26,382 nt of DNA from Gnetum montanum. Its lineage: Eukaryota > Streptophyta > Gnetopsida > Gnetales > Gnetaceae. Made by a program: the position numbers and the translations under genes. The first letter of the stretch is position 1. Each line of letters opens with the position of its first letter. The notes under the pieces are model-generated. The model was given only the letters and a program-made list of their open reading frames with translations, did no database searches and was not told where the DNA came from. Where the stretch lies: positions 133,684 through 160,065 of the forward strand of contig MNCI01004834.1 in assembly GCA_015680685.1 (NCBI GenBank), given 5' to 3'. Positions 7,341 through 17,574 of this stretch are shown here, piece after piece.

Positions 7341-9212
7341 ACTCTTCCTTAAGTTCCTTACAAAATATTGGGAAGGTATGGGATTATTGACTTGAATGAT
7401 ACTAATGGTGAATGGGGTGACATGTGAACAGATCATCATTACAACACATGACAATATTAGTGTTCATGACAACAAGAGTGAACATTATACACATTTGACA
7501 TCCAGCCTTATTTGACAGCTAAGAGAGAAGAGAGAAGAAAGAGAAAGAAAAGAAGAAGTTTGTTGTTGCCAATGCCAAGACTGCACCTTTCGTTGTCCAT
7601 CCATAAGCGTTCCATCAATCTTGTTCCTTGCATAACTGCTTCAACACTGGTCCATTCCAAGTGTTCCCTCCAAATCCAATCCGTTGGTGTATGATTTCCA
7701 TCTGCACACACAAAACAGTCTTATATTAGTAAGGGTAAATGAATCTCAATGTAGTTGATACCTTACCTCAGTGTAAGGTCCATTGGCTGAGTTGTGATAT
7801 GGCTGATGCGGATTTTGGAGATATAATACTAGTGATTACCCAAGGTGTAGGGGTTAGGAGAAAAATTGAAAAAATTGGACTAGGACCCCCATGACTAAGA
7901 GCGAACCTCCGGTAGTGAGAGAATGGAAAAAATAAGAAATAAGAAAGATGGAGAAAAAGAAGCAATGACCATGCCAATAAAATGGATGTTAGGGATGGTA
8001 ATGAACAAAATAAATGTTGATTACAAAAATGTTTAAGGGAAAGAAATTTACTGATGCACCAAATAGGAATGCCAATGGGTCCTTCCCAAAGTAGGCTCAT
8101 GCCCTTAATGCCTTGACATTCCCATATTCAAAGAGTCCGTAGGCTCTAGAAATGTCATTTGGAAGCAAGAGTTAAAGTTTTAACCACAAGAGTTTACCAA
8201 AAAGAAAATAATGCATCAACCAAAATATAGACTACTGATACAACCGACAATGAGGTAAATAATGGAGAAAGAACGATGGAAAGAAGATAATGGAATGGAT
8301 TCTCAAGAATAAGGTGATGTATAGCCCCTTGTGTATTAATGGTTAATGTGACTTAGTAGATCTCATTCCAAATACAGCCTCAAACAAACACATCCAGTGA
8401 CTTTGCATTAATACATTTGGCTCATCCATCCACCTGAAGTAACAAGAATGCATCTAACAAAGAGTCACCATCATTTCAACGAAACGAGAAAGGTGAAAGT
8501 AGGAAGCGAGAAAGGGCCTTAGTTAGAGGGAACATGTTTTTTTAGTTCCATAACCAATGTTGGTAGCCCAAGTGATTATTTCGTCTAAAGGGTGTGCTTG
8601 GAATTTTCACTTTTTTTTTGTGTGAGAACCACAACATGCAAAGACTTATTATTTTTATTAGCTCAGCTTCCCAATAATCGAGCAGCATCAGAATGGTAAG
8701 GGAAACTCAAGAAGAAAACATCCAAGCACCTAAGAGAATGGCCAGCACAAATGCATCAAGTTCCCTTGAAGTCACATCCTTTTTAGTCCTTGAGTCCTTC
8801 CTTAGTTTGATAAATGCCCAATCATCAATTTGTTGATAGTTCTTATTATTATTTTGAAGAAAGGGACTATATAGTTCCAAGCCAAGAGAGACCATAGAAA
8901 TTCATGGATGCATGGATGATGTGGGCTCATTGCCTGTTATATCAAAAGAACCATACCTTAGTGTCAACGTCATTACTCAAAGGTAAAAACCAAAAATTAG
9001 CAATCAATAGAATACAATTCATACCATCATCAGGAGCACTTATTAGGTGACAAAGTTACAAAAATGGATAAACACACACACATACAAATAAAAGAAAAAG
9101 TATGAATGATGTTGCAAAAAAAAAAAAAAGTTAAAGAAATTTGTAAAACAAAAATGTGTAAAAAAATTAAAAAGGAACTGAGGGCCTTGATTGATCAGCA
9201 TAGGTGGCCATC
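7341..9212 (-). other. Post-pol region of element A
   Basis: About 1.9 kb between the integrase end and the 3' LTR. Athila elements often carry an extra, envelope-like frame here, but I recognise no conserved domain. Minus-strand ORFs at 8100-7768 (110 aa, with a strongly hydrophobic middle such as ILLAWSLLLFLHLSYFLFF), 8895-8707 and 7711-7508 are seen. They are short and may be chance frames in sequence that is purine-rich on the plus strand (for example the GA-rich run at about 7518-7558). A poly(A) run lies near 9118. Confidence 0.4.
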
Positions 9213-10415
9213 TCACCCATGACTAAGTTGGAAGGAGGAGATCCGAAATAATGAGCGAGGTTGTCCTCTCTGAGAGGATTTATGTGCACTGGTTGTTCTA
9301 AGTTCATGGAAGGGTTTGGTTTGTTGCACATTGACTAGTAATCTCTTATCAGGGCTTTCAAGTTTGTATATTGTCATGGCTCCTGAGGGGAAGGTTGTAT
9401 GAATAATGTAAGGCCCTTCCCACAATGTTTGAAATTTCGTGTGTTGTGGTACATGTGTGAGGTTCCAGTAGAGGACCTTATGTCTTGGTTGGTACTTAAC
9501 CTTTCAAATTTTTAATTCATGACATTGCTTGTTATGTGCCTTGTCCAACTCATTTGATGATAGGGCAACTAATCAATTTTCATCTAGCACGTTTAGAGTT
9601 ACCAATCTTTGTTTTTGTGCTAGATCAAGGTCAAGGTGGAGGTCACATGCCATGGATAGTGTACAAAGCTCGGTTTGAATTGGAAGCTTTAGAAGTTTTT
9701 CATATACTAACTCATAGGGAGAGTAGCTTGTAGGGAGTTTCCAAGTGGAGCAGTATGCCCAGAGAGCATCATTCAGTTTAGTGCTCCAATCTTGCCTATA
9801 TTTGCTAATTATCCTTGTTAATATTTTAGTAATCTCCCAGTTAGTGACCTCAACTTGGCNACAGTTTGTAACAGTAGCTACTTCAGCCCATTTTATTAGA
9901 TAGTCCACAGCAACAATGACATAAGATTTTATATTGGACATTGGTGTAATGGGCCCCATAAAGTCTATTCCCCAAATATCGAAGGGTTCTAAAGGTTGAA
10001 TCCATTGTTTCTGACCCTCCATTCGAGCAGTCATTCCCCCATCACATTGACAGCACTCGCAGGATTGGAGAAATTGATGGGTATCCCAAAATAATGTTGG
10101 CTAGTAATATCCTGCAAGCAGGATCTTAATAGCCATTCATCTCTTTGCATAGTGACCCCCACAAGGACCCTCATGAGCATCTTGGAGAACTCTTAGTTGG
10201 TCCATATTAGGCACACACCATTGAACCAAGCCATCAGGATAGACTTTGTAAAGTTTTCCATTGATCTCCATGAACTACTTGGCTCTGTGAAGAAACTGTT
10301 GTTTCTTCCTAAAGTCCATCTCTTGTGGTGTTTGTTGGGAAAGGAGATAGGTGAGAATGCTACTATACCAATTTGTTTCCATGGGTTGGTTATTCACTAC
10401 ACCAACAAAGAGGGC
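9213..10415 (-). pseudogene. pol: Element A integrase, with missing core segment
   Basis: Would insert element DNA into the genome. On the minus strand: an HHCC zinc-binding module at about 10180-10050 (His in DAHEGP and GGHYAK, Cys in CECCQC), then the core opening FDIWGIDFMGP with the first catalytic Asp (about 9970), VAVDYLIKWAEV, then the N at 9860, then QVEVTNWEITKIL with the catalytic Glu, 'DWSTKLNDALWAY', and a C-terminal GPY/F-type module (MWEGPYIIHTTFPSGAMTIY, 9425 onward). The segment holding the second catalytic Asp and the usual HPQTSG motif, about 60 codons, is absent exactly at the N. Stops separate the C-terminal module from the core. Confidence 0.85.
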
Positions 10416-10990
10416 TTAATCAGGAAAATGATCAGATATGGCATATTCATCCTCCTTGTTGTCCCAGTGCAACCGAGATAAATGATCTGCAACTACGTTC
10501 TTGGTGCCCTTTTGATTAATCATCGTTAGATCGAACTCTTGTAGGATTACCAGCCATTGTATAATACGAGGGCTAACGGTTGGCTTGTTCATGAGGAACC
10601 TTATTGCATTATGATTCGTATGAATGTACACTTTGTAGCCTAACACATAGTACCTAAACTTGTCCAGTGCAAACACTACAGCCATTAATTCTTTTTCTGT
10701 AGTTGTGTAGTTAAGTTGTGCACCAACGATACTCTTACTTGCACAGTGGATGTAATAAGGATGTTTTTGGTCGTCTAACTATGTAAGTATGGCTCCTAAG
10801 GCATAATTGGATGTGTCAGTCATTATATGGAATGGTCTGGACCAATTAGGGGCTTGTAGAATGGGATTTTCCACAAACCTTTATTTTAGAGTTTGGAATG
10901 CTTGTTCACATTCCCTGGTCCATTCGAATGGTGCATCCTTCTTTGTTAATTCTACCATTGATTTGGCAATCTTGGAGAAGTTCTCAATGA
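10416..10990 (-). pseudogene. pol: Element A RNase H, broken
   Basis: Motifs on the minus strand: MTDTSNYALGA with the first Asp (about 10835), TTTEKELMAVVFALDKFRYY with the Glu (about 10690), then HTNHNAIRFLM (about 10610), and finally NVVADHLSRL (about 10490), the Athila-type end of the domain. The third active-site residue, normally Asp in the TDH motif, is Asn (GAT to AAT), which would be expected to kill activity. A stop interrupts the domain near 10780. Confidence 0.85.
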
Positions 10991-12120
10991 ATCTCCTATA
11001 AAACCCAATGTGTCCAAGGAATGATCAAATGTATTTGATAGTTTTCAGTTGTTGGGTGATTACTTGGAAGACCCTAACTTTTTCTAGGTCTACCTCGATT
11101 CCGGAATGTGAAATCTTATGCCCAAGTACTATGCCTTCTTGGACCATCAAACGGATTTTTTGCCAGTTGAGCCTTAAGTTGGTTTCTATGCATCTTTTTA
11201 GCACTTGTTCTAATTAGTCTAAGGCTTGATTAAATCTCATTCCATAAGTGGAGAAGTCCTCCATAAAGACTTCCATTCCATTTCCAACCTACTATTGGAA
11301 TATGCTTAAGACTAAGCGTTGAAATGTGGCAGGAGCATTGCACAAGCCAAATGGCATTTGTTTATATGCAAACATTCCCCAAGGACTAGTAAACGTTGTC
11401 TTGGCTTGATCTTCTGGTGCTATCCATATTTGGTTGTATCCACTATAGCCATCCAAAAAACTATAATAGCGATGCCCTGCTATGGTGTCTAAGACTTGGT
11501 CAACGAATGGCAACGGAAAGTGATCCTTGAATGTTTCCATGTTCAGCAGCCTAAAATCTATACAAACCCTTCATTTTCCTCCCTTTTTAGGCACGATCAC
11601 CAGAGGGCTAACCCATTCACTATCAGCAATGGAATATATGAATCCAACCTTAAGAAACTGTTCTATTTCTTCCTTTACTATTTGCTTCAATTTTGGGTTC
11701 AATCACCTCTGTGGTTGTTTTCGAGATTTCATGGAGGGGTCCATGTAAATCCTATGCTGGCATATCCTAGGATCTATTCCAGTTAACTTGGGGTATGACT
11801 AGGCAACGAATTTTGACCACTTTTTTTATCACTTTTAGCAGTCTTTCTTTTTGCTTAGGAACAAGTCTTGCGTTGATGATCATCGATTTTCCGTTTTCAA
11901 GGATCATATATTCCAGATCGGTGGGCAATGGTTTCAAGTATAGGGGCTCTTGTCTAAATCTCTCAGGAATTTCCAACTTCCCCCATTTAATTTTTTCAAG
12001 GTTAAGGGTTGGAAGTTGGCAACGAACTTGCTCAAGTGTGTCTATGCTTCCAATGTAAGCACTAGTTATTCCCTCAGTTAGTTCCATGCATGTTATCGAG
12101 TTGCTCTCTTGATCAGCCAT
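10991..12120 (-). pseudogene. pol: Element A reverse transcriptase, broken
   Basis: The linker from 12120 to 11767 carries LKPLPTDLEYMILENGKSM and ends PQVNWNRS, the standard lead-in to Athila-type RT. The RT core follows: 'TFKDHFPLPFVDQVLD' (11535), SFLDGYSGYNQI (11450), TTFTSPWGMFAYKQMPFGL (about 11390) and CNAPATFQR. The catalytic box at 11256-11267 reads FMED instead of FMDD, so the first catalytic Asp is Glu. 'GIVLGHKISHSGIEVD' follows at about 11130 and [13 protein letters not shown] near 11000. Several stops lie at 11766-11545, two in a row near 11291, and singly downstream. Confidence 0.88.
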
Positions 12121-12239
12121 CAGCCACTGGGTGTCTCCTTGTCGTATGGCCTGCTACTACATACAGGCACTTTTGTATATTAATTTCTTGTGCATACCGA
12201 TTGCATGCAGGCAATGCTAAACTTTGCATAACCCATGAT

Positions 12240-12913
12240 TTCTACATGCAATGGCACCCTATGTCACTGTATGCGATGCATGGAACTTTCTTCTTCTCGA
12301 TCTTTCCAAAAGTGTTCTTCTTGGATATTTCTAGGGAAAGATCACGGATTCCTAGGCATGCATCTATAGTACTTAGCCATGCTCTTCCCATTATTATTGG
12401 AAAGTCCCTCTTACCATTGTTTACTTGTATCATTAGGAAATCAGCTGGATATGATGGCCCACATACAGTGGTAACAATGTCCTCCACCAGTCCTAAGGGA
12501 ACAGTGATGGACTGGTTAGCCAGCTCTAAGTGAATATTTCTCTTCTTTAATTAAGGCATATTCCAAGCTTTGTACATCTCTTGTGATATTAGGTTGACTC
12601 CAGAACCTGAGTCCAGAAAAGCTTTACATGGTTCATTCCCAGTGACTTGGAGATAGATTAGAGGACTTCCAGGATCAAAGAATTTCTTGGGAAGGTGGCC
12701 CACCTTAATCCAGTCAATAATGGCATGTGTTAACATAACCGTGTGCGTTAAGCTCGATTTTTGGGTTGAAGGAGGCCCCAAAGCCTTATTTGGTAGGGAG
12801 GTGTTCGGATGTTCAACCGCTTGTGATGGTGAGGGCTTAGTTGAATTGTTGGTTCTAAAGAAAGATCTTTTCAGCATAAGGTTGTCAAAACCAACTACAG
12901 GTTGAGGATTCAT
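12240..12913 (-). pseudogene. pol: Element A protease, broken
   Basis: Aspartic protease of the element. On the minus strand the active-site motif AFLDSGSGVNLIS lies at about 12620-12585, and the C-terminal 'DFPIIMGRAWLSTIDA' motif near 12400 matches the flap-to-end part of the domain. One in-frame TAA at about 12555 splits an otherwise continuous frame. Upstream (12913-12640) is a Ser/Pro/Thr-rich linker. Confidence 0.8.
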
Positions 12914-13330
12914 AGCCCTCGTGACATTGGGTTGCTTTGGTTGTGGGGAGTACCCCTTGCATTGCTGGAGCAGGTGATAGTGGAGCTATCACCATGAGAG
13001 TCGCGGATGGGTTCAGAGGATGGTACGTTTGTGGGTTGTCCCTCCTAGGAGAAGGAGTCCTATAATACTCCTAAGCTTGGTAGTGATGTTGTGGGATCAC
13101 GTGACTGACAGAGTCACTTGGAGAGACTGGCTGCTGCACGTAATAGCCATATGAATCTAGTTGCCGGTAAGGATATTGTTTCCTCGGTGGTGGCATACCC
13201 CATGACTGTGGGTATTGCCACTGCTAATGTTGCTCAATAGGTTATGGAAAAGTTCCACTTGGATAATACGTTAAGGGTTGGTGGAATTGCCTCGAGTTAC
13301 CTTGGGGATAAGGTAACCTTCAGGGTGCTT
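12914..13330 (-). pseudogene. Element A Pro/Gln-rich gag-protease spacer
   Basis: Minus-strand translation in this stretch is rich in Pro, Gln, Ser and Tyr (for example QPVSPSDS, TPSPRRDNPQTYHPLNPS), broken by stops. Such low-complexity spacers are common between the nucleocapsid and the protease in this lineage. No domain is recognised. Confidence 0.5.
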
Positions 13331-15277
13331 ATCGTTTGTTAAGTTGTGGGTTAAGTGCATATACCCCAAACTCTTACAGGTGTGAGATTACTAGGCAACA
13401 TCCCTTAAGATGGTCATATTGGCATATCTCACATCCACCATCATTGTCTGTATCAGAATCCACATCCTCTTTGGTGATGATCATTTTACCCTTACCTTTG
13501 TTACGTGCATGGTCCAAATCCCTCTTTTTCTTTTTGTCGTAGTCACTACTTCACTTTTTAGACCCCTATACGATTTTAAGAACGGTTTCAAATCTACTAT
13601 CTAAGGAGTCCCACATTTGGGCAACCTTTGCTAACACTTCTATTGTTAATTTTTGAAGTGGTAAGGTTTTCCTATTCACCATCTCCTCGAGTGGTGACTC
13701 TTCCTCCTCCTCACAAAATCTCACTCCCCTTTTTCAGAGGGAAGGATTGTGGTTGTACTCTTCCACACTTTCTCTTTTATGTAGCTCCCCTTCTTCCTTA
13801 GCTACTTGCTCCAACAATCTATGAACTTGATGTGACCTAAGCTCTAATAATCTCCCTTGGGCATGTGTTCCAAGGATTCTCCTTGTTTCATGCCTAATTT
13901 AATCTACGAGATGGCGTAGTTGATCTTGTTGCAAGTAACCATGGCCCAGGCAACGATGTAACAGTGCATAATATCAGCCCATGGTAGCATCCAAGGGTTC
14001 ATGATTTCCATGCTTCCATCCTTGGATTTGCTTTCACAGGTTGGACATCCATGAGTACATTTGATATTTATCATTAAATAGTTCTAGCATCGTACTCCAC
14101 CTTCAAATGGATTTTGGTTCTAAGGACTGGTACCAGCTTTCCGCTTCTTTTACTAGTGTCCTTGGAAACAACTTTAGTTTTTTCCACTTGTTCTCAATGT
14201 TATGCAAGGCATATGCATCGTGAAATGCTTGTAATCGGTTCTGAGGATCAGCATTGTATCCCCCCTTAAATCGTGGGATATTATTCATGTCTAGTCTCTT
14301 GGTCCTGCTATCTTTTTGGTGCCTTGTGGGTATTCTTATGACCTCCGTGATGTCTAACATGCTTCGGGTTGCAAGTAGGGGTTCTTCATGGTCATTTCTT
14401 TCATAGAGTCTATGATGTCTATGTAGTTCCCTACTTTTCCTTCTTCTATTTCGTGATTCTCTAGAATGCCCTCGTCCTTGTTCTTAACTCTCTCATCGAG
14501 GTTTCTCACTCTATTTACCCTTATCCTTATGGTTAGGTCCCTTATGATTACGTTCTTATACAGAAGGAGAGGGTGAATGTGATGATGAAGGTGAAGAAGA
14601 AGGAGAACCATCGTCATCACGATATTTCCTACCTTCTCTTCAGTAGTTTTGGCCCCGATCGTCATCGTGATGACGATCAAACTACCTGCCCTTATCATGT
14701 GTTTGTGTTCCCTCGTTGAACACTTGGTATTTGTGGGGATTAGAACCAGGATTGTGAATCGTAGAGTGAAGATTTTGATACACCACCTCCTCACCATCGT
14801 TAGGAGGGGGAACATCGTTTTGTGGAGAACCTATGGAAATAGGATCACCCCCTCAATTTTGCTGAAGAAGGGTGGAGCGTTATGGGGTCCTTTTCCCTTC
14901 AATGATGTATAGTATCTCTCCTGTTGCAAGTCCCTTTGATGTTTCACTTTTATGGGTTGGTAGTCCCTTGTGTCATAATCTCATGCAACATATCCCACGT
15001 ATAACTATGACATGCCTATTTATGCGAGAGCATGGAGGAGCATGTTGGGGACTGCTCGGTCTGGAGGCAACACTATGTTACCCTCCAAGTTTCTCCAATG
15101 CAGTTGTTCATCTTGATGGAGAATAAAAGTAAATTCAGGTACATATTCATCATGATGAATATATACCACATGAAATTGTTGAGGAACTAGCAGATCTTGG
15201 TTGTGTATGTTGTGCTGCCAACTATCTCTTGTGTTGTTCCTAGGTGGTGAAGTGCTTTTGTGCAAAGAAGAAGACAT
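13331..15277 (-). pseudogene. gag: Element A gag, broken
   Basis: The first candidate ATG is at 15277 (MSSSLHKSTSPPRNN). The frame stops at 15020 and coding continues in another frame. From about 14815 to 14400 the protein is basic and Ser-rich, with a Ser/Pro low-complexity run (SPSSSPSSSHSPSPS) and Arg-rich stretches (RESRNRRRKSRELHRHH). The conserved Retrotrans_gag core is at 14360-14103, with PRFKGGYNADPQNRLQAFHD and LFPRTLVKEAESWYQSLEPK. Further on, 'LRSHQVHRLLEQVAKEE' (about 13830) looks helical. A possible zinc knuckle, CEICQYDHLKGCC, lies at 13395-13433; its spacing (C-2-C-3-H-3/4-C) is slightly short of the classical one. Many stops interrupt it. Confidence 0.75.
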
Positions 15278-15403
15278 TTTTGTCTTGTTCGATGTCCTAT
15301 TTACCGTTATCTTATTTTCTTTTGATCAACCCTAAGGGTTTGTTCTAGCATCCCAACGATGTGAATGATCTCCTATGTTCTACGTAATGCACAAACAACG
15401 AAG
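15278..15403 (-). other. Element A leader
   Basis: Untranslated stretch between the primer-binding site and the first gag ATG. No feature is seen in it. Confidence 0.5.
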
Positions 15404-15421
15404 TCCCTAGCAACAATGCCA
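15404..15421 (-). other. Primer-binding site, tRNA-Asp type
   Basis: On the minus strand, one base after the LTR end, TGGCATTGTTGCTAGGGA matches the complement of the tRNA-Asp 3' end (TGGCGCCGTTGCCGGGGA) except for five changes. All five are C-to-T or G-to-A and several are at CG sites, so it is a deaminated tRNA-Asp site. This primer is usual for Athila elements. Confidence 0.85.
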
Positions 15422-15948
15422 ATGATGAGTGGCGAGCTACCCCCCACACTCAACCATATGAATACGAGCGTCTCATGTGTGATCCGGTCGAACTCCAAGG
15501 ACTAAGTACTTATGCGCCCTAATGGAACACTTAAGGTTAATCAATCGCTGTCTTCCCAAACTTACTTGTATTGTCACGATTGTATGGTTAAGTATGCTTG
15601 AGGTATGTGATTTTTATATCTTTTATCTTTTTAATGTCCTATGCTAAGAGGGAAAGGTGAAGAGAACTAAGTGACTAACTTTCCTTAACTATTCACTAAC
15701 TAAGTTCTAATCGTCCTAGCACCAGTATCTGTTCCCACTTGCTGTACACACCCTAAACCAATGCAACGCTACTGGGATTACCAAACGCTACTCGTTACTG
15801 GGTTACCAAGCATTACACNTAAAGATCTGTTCACTTTCAGACTCCTATTGCGGGCACATGGAAATTATTCTAACTCTGGAATGGTAAAACGGCTATAGTT
15901 TGGCTAAGGGTCTAACTCTAGATGCCTAAAACAGGGAAAGCCGCCTCT

Positions 15949-15957
15949 TATTTATAG
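15949..15957 (-). promoter_or_regulatory. TATA box, element A 5' LTR
   Basis: CTATAAATA on the minus strand, 68 bp into U3. This is the promoter that would drive the element's genomic RNA leftwards. Confidence 0.75.
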
Positions 15958-15971
15958 ATGTTTTAACAGGC

Positions 15972-16017
15972 CGCGATATCGCGTACGCGATATCGTGGGG
16001 GCGGATGCGATATCGCA
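15972..16017. repeat. GCGATATCGC palindrome array in U3, 3 copies
   Basis: Perfect 12-bp palindromes CGCGATATCGCG (15972-15983) and TGCGATATCGCA (16006-16017) flank a near-copy at 15986-15997. The junction of the first two also makes CGCGTACGCG (15980-15989). Centres are 14 and 20 bp apart. The array lies 15-60 bp upstream of the TATA box, the position of a core-proximal enhancer. It is very CG-rich against an AT-rich background. Confidence 0.85.
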
Positions 16018-16025
16018 GCTCATCA

Positions 16026-16030
16026 GATGG
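16026..16030. repeat. Target-site duplication, right copy
   Basis: GATGG, identical to 6749-6753 and directly following the CTCATCA end of the right LTR. Confidence 0.95.
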
Positions 16031-16260
16031 ATAGAATTATTGGCTAAATATGATTTTGAAATCAAATATATTCCTAGTAAGAAAAATGTAGTAGTAGATG
16101 TTCTTAGTCGAATGTGAAATTTAATGATAGGTGTGGTAACAAATCCTATGGAAGAAGAAATCAAGGAACAAATAAAAGATGATCCTTATTTAAAAAATAT
16201 TTTAACAAATATTTCCTAGAAGCCTCAATATCAACTTACCTCCAACGGTTTATTGATGAA
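16026..16260 (+). pseudogene. pol: Element B RNase H, second part
   Basis: Resumes the RNase H frame broken at 6753, with ELLAKYDFEIKYIPSKKN and VVVDVLSRM (about 16085-16115), which holds the last active-site Asp. A TGA follows at about 16116. The linker to integrase comes next. Confidence 0.88.
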
Positions 16261-17396
16261 AGGACAAAGAATATGTATACCAGAAGGAAATTGAAGACTA
16301 AAATTGTTGAGTGAAGCACACAAAGTACTATACATAGGACACCTAGGTTATTTTAAGACCTATATGATAATTTGTAAATCTTATTTTTGGCCTAGAATGA
16401 AAAATGATGTGTCTTCATACATTAAAAATTGTCCAACATGTTAAAGAATAAAATTTGAATAGAGGAAACCTAGTGGATTATTACAACCTCTAGAAGTCCC
16501 AACATAGAAATGGGAAGATATCACTATGGATTTCATTATGGGGTTGTCAGTAATCAAAAAAGGAAATGACTCAATTTTCATAGTAGTTGATCATCTATCA
16601 AAGATGGCACATTTTATAGCTTTGAAGTCTACAGACACAGTAAAAGAAATAGCCCAAAAATTTGTACAAGAAATATTTTGATTACATGGTTGTCCAAAAT
16701 CTATCACTTTGGATAGAAATCCCAAGTTCATATATGAATTTAGGAAAAATTTCTTCAAATATCTTGGAGCCCAATTGAAATTTAGCATAGCTTATCACCC
16801 TAAGACTAATGGACAAATTGAACGTGTGAATAGAATATTAGAAGATATCCTACGAAGCTAGGTCAAGAGTAGACAAAAAACGTGGGAGAATTATTTGCAT
16901 CTGGCAGAATTTTCCTATAATAACAGTTATCAAGATTCAATACAACGAACACAATTTGAAGTAGTATATGGATGTAATTGTTGTATACCATTAACCTAGG
17001 TAGATCCCACTTTAAGAGCGGAGTGGAAGGAAGAAAAAATGAAAATAATGGAAAACATTGTCACAAGGGTTAAACAAAATTTACAAGCTACCCAAGATAA
17101 ATATAAAGGATATGTAGATCAACATTGACTTAAAAAAGAATTCCAAGTAGGAGATCAAGTATTATTGAGAGTAAAACCTACAAGAAGTTCTCTTATATTG
17201 GGAAAATATACTAAATTAGCACCTAGATCTTGTGGACCTTTTGAAATCTTTGAAAGAATTGACGAAGTAGCATATTAGTTGAATCTTCTGGAAACCTTAA
17301 AAATTCATCTAGTTTTTCATGTGAGCTTGCTAAAGAAATTTTATGAAAATGATGTACCATATGTATTGGATTGGAATACTTTACCATTACGATTCA
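16261..17396 (+). pseudogene. pol: Element B integrase, broken
   Basis: The HHCC zinc-binding module is at about 16310-16445 (His in EAHKVLYIGH, Cys in NCPTC). In the catalytic core the first Asp is in 'WEDITMDFI' (about 16520), the second in LDRNPKF (about 16712, usually SDRDPKF) and the Glu in GQIERVN (about 16815), so the D,D-E triad can still be read. A C-terminal GPF-type module follows ('LAPRSCGPFEIFERI', about 17220), and 'LVFHVSLLKKF' leads to the chromodomain. Stops are at about 16200, 16294, 16441, 16505, 16678, 16860, 16996, 17127 and 17276. Minus-strand ORFs in this stretch are shadows. Confidence 0.87.
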
Positions 17397-17574
17397 TTTC
17401 TAGCTTTGAAGTTGAGCCCATTGCTATTAAGAATCAATGAACTAAGAAATTACAAAATAAAACTATCAACAAAGTACTTGTTCAATGGTCAAATTGTGAT
17501 CAACAGACTCGGGAAAATAGGGAGTTTATTTTAAATACTTACCTCCAAATTTTTTATCATCCTGGTATTGAATG
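17397..17574 (+). pseudogene. Element B chromodomain
   Basis: Directly after the integrase: SSFEVEPIAIKNQ, then a TGA, then TKKLQNKTINKVLVQWSNCD and a worn tail. The pattern (VEPxAIL..R..., LRNK.I.EVLVQW..) is the C-terminal chromodomain of plant chromoviruses, which binds histone marks and steers insertion. Without splicing the frame ends at TGA 17572-17574, just after HPGIE. Confidence 0.8.

Larger units (their letters stand above)
6754..16025 (-). mobile_element. Element A, Athila-like LTR retrotransposon, nested
   Basis: A complete but decayed Ty3/gypsy element on the minus strand inserted in element B. It has LTRs at both ends with TGATGAG/CTCATCA termini, an exact GATGG duplication, a tRNA-Asp-type primer site at 15404-15421, a G-rich tract before the 3' LTR, and gag, protease, RT, RNase H and integrase in that order. 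I assign it to the Athila lineage from the RT motif FMxDFSTYG, RNase H ending NVVADHLSRL, integrase FDIWGIDFMGP and the primer type. Three single N bases (6978, 9860, 15819) each mark a place with missing sequence, so the true length is probably some hundreds of bases more than shown. It is less decayed than B. Confidence 0.93.
15423..16025 (-). repeat. Element A 5' LTR (right)
   Basis: 603 bp as shown, TGATGAG to CTCATCA. It has a TATA box at 15949-15957 (minus). Unlike the left LTR it keeps the middle block (15650-15818), but by comparison with the copy at 25712 it lacks about 195 bp at the N at 15819. The full length would again be about 800 bp. Confidence 0.93.

Noticed and set aside
9536-13604. 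Many plus-strand ORFs across the element A pol region
   Set aside because: They are antisense shadows of gag-pol frames that show clear motifs on the minus strand.
14354-14912. A 153-codon minus-strand ORF and overlapping plus-strand ORFs in A gag
   Set aside because: Another minus frame here carries the Ser/Pro-rich and Arg-rich gag sequence that runs into the conserved gag core, so these longer ORFs are out of frame.
16591-16788. A 65-codon minus-strand ORF
   Set aside because: Antisense of the B integrase core.
17343-17534. A 63-codon plus-strand ORF at the B chromodomain
   Set aside because: Shifted by one base from the frame that carries the chromodomain motif.
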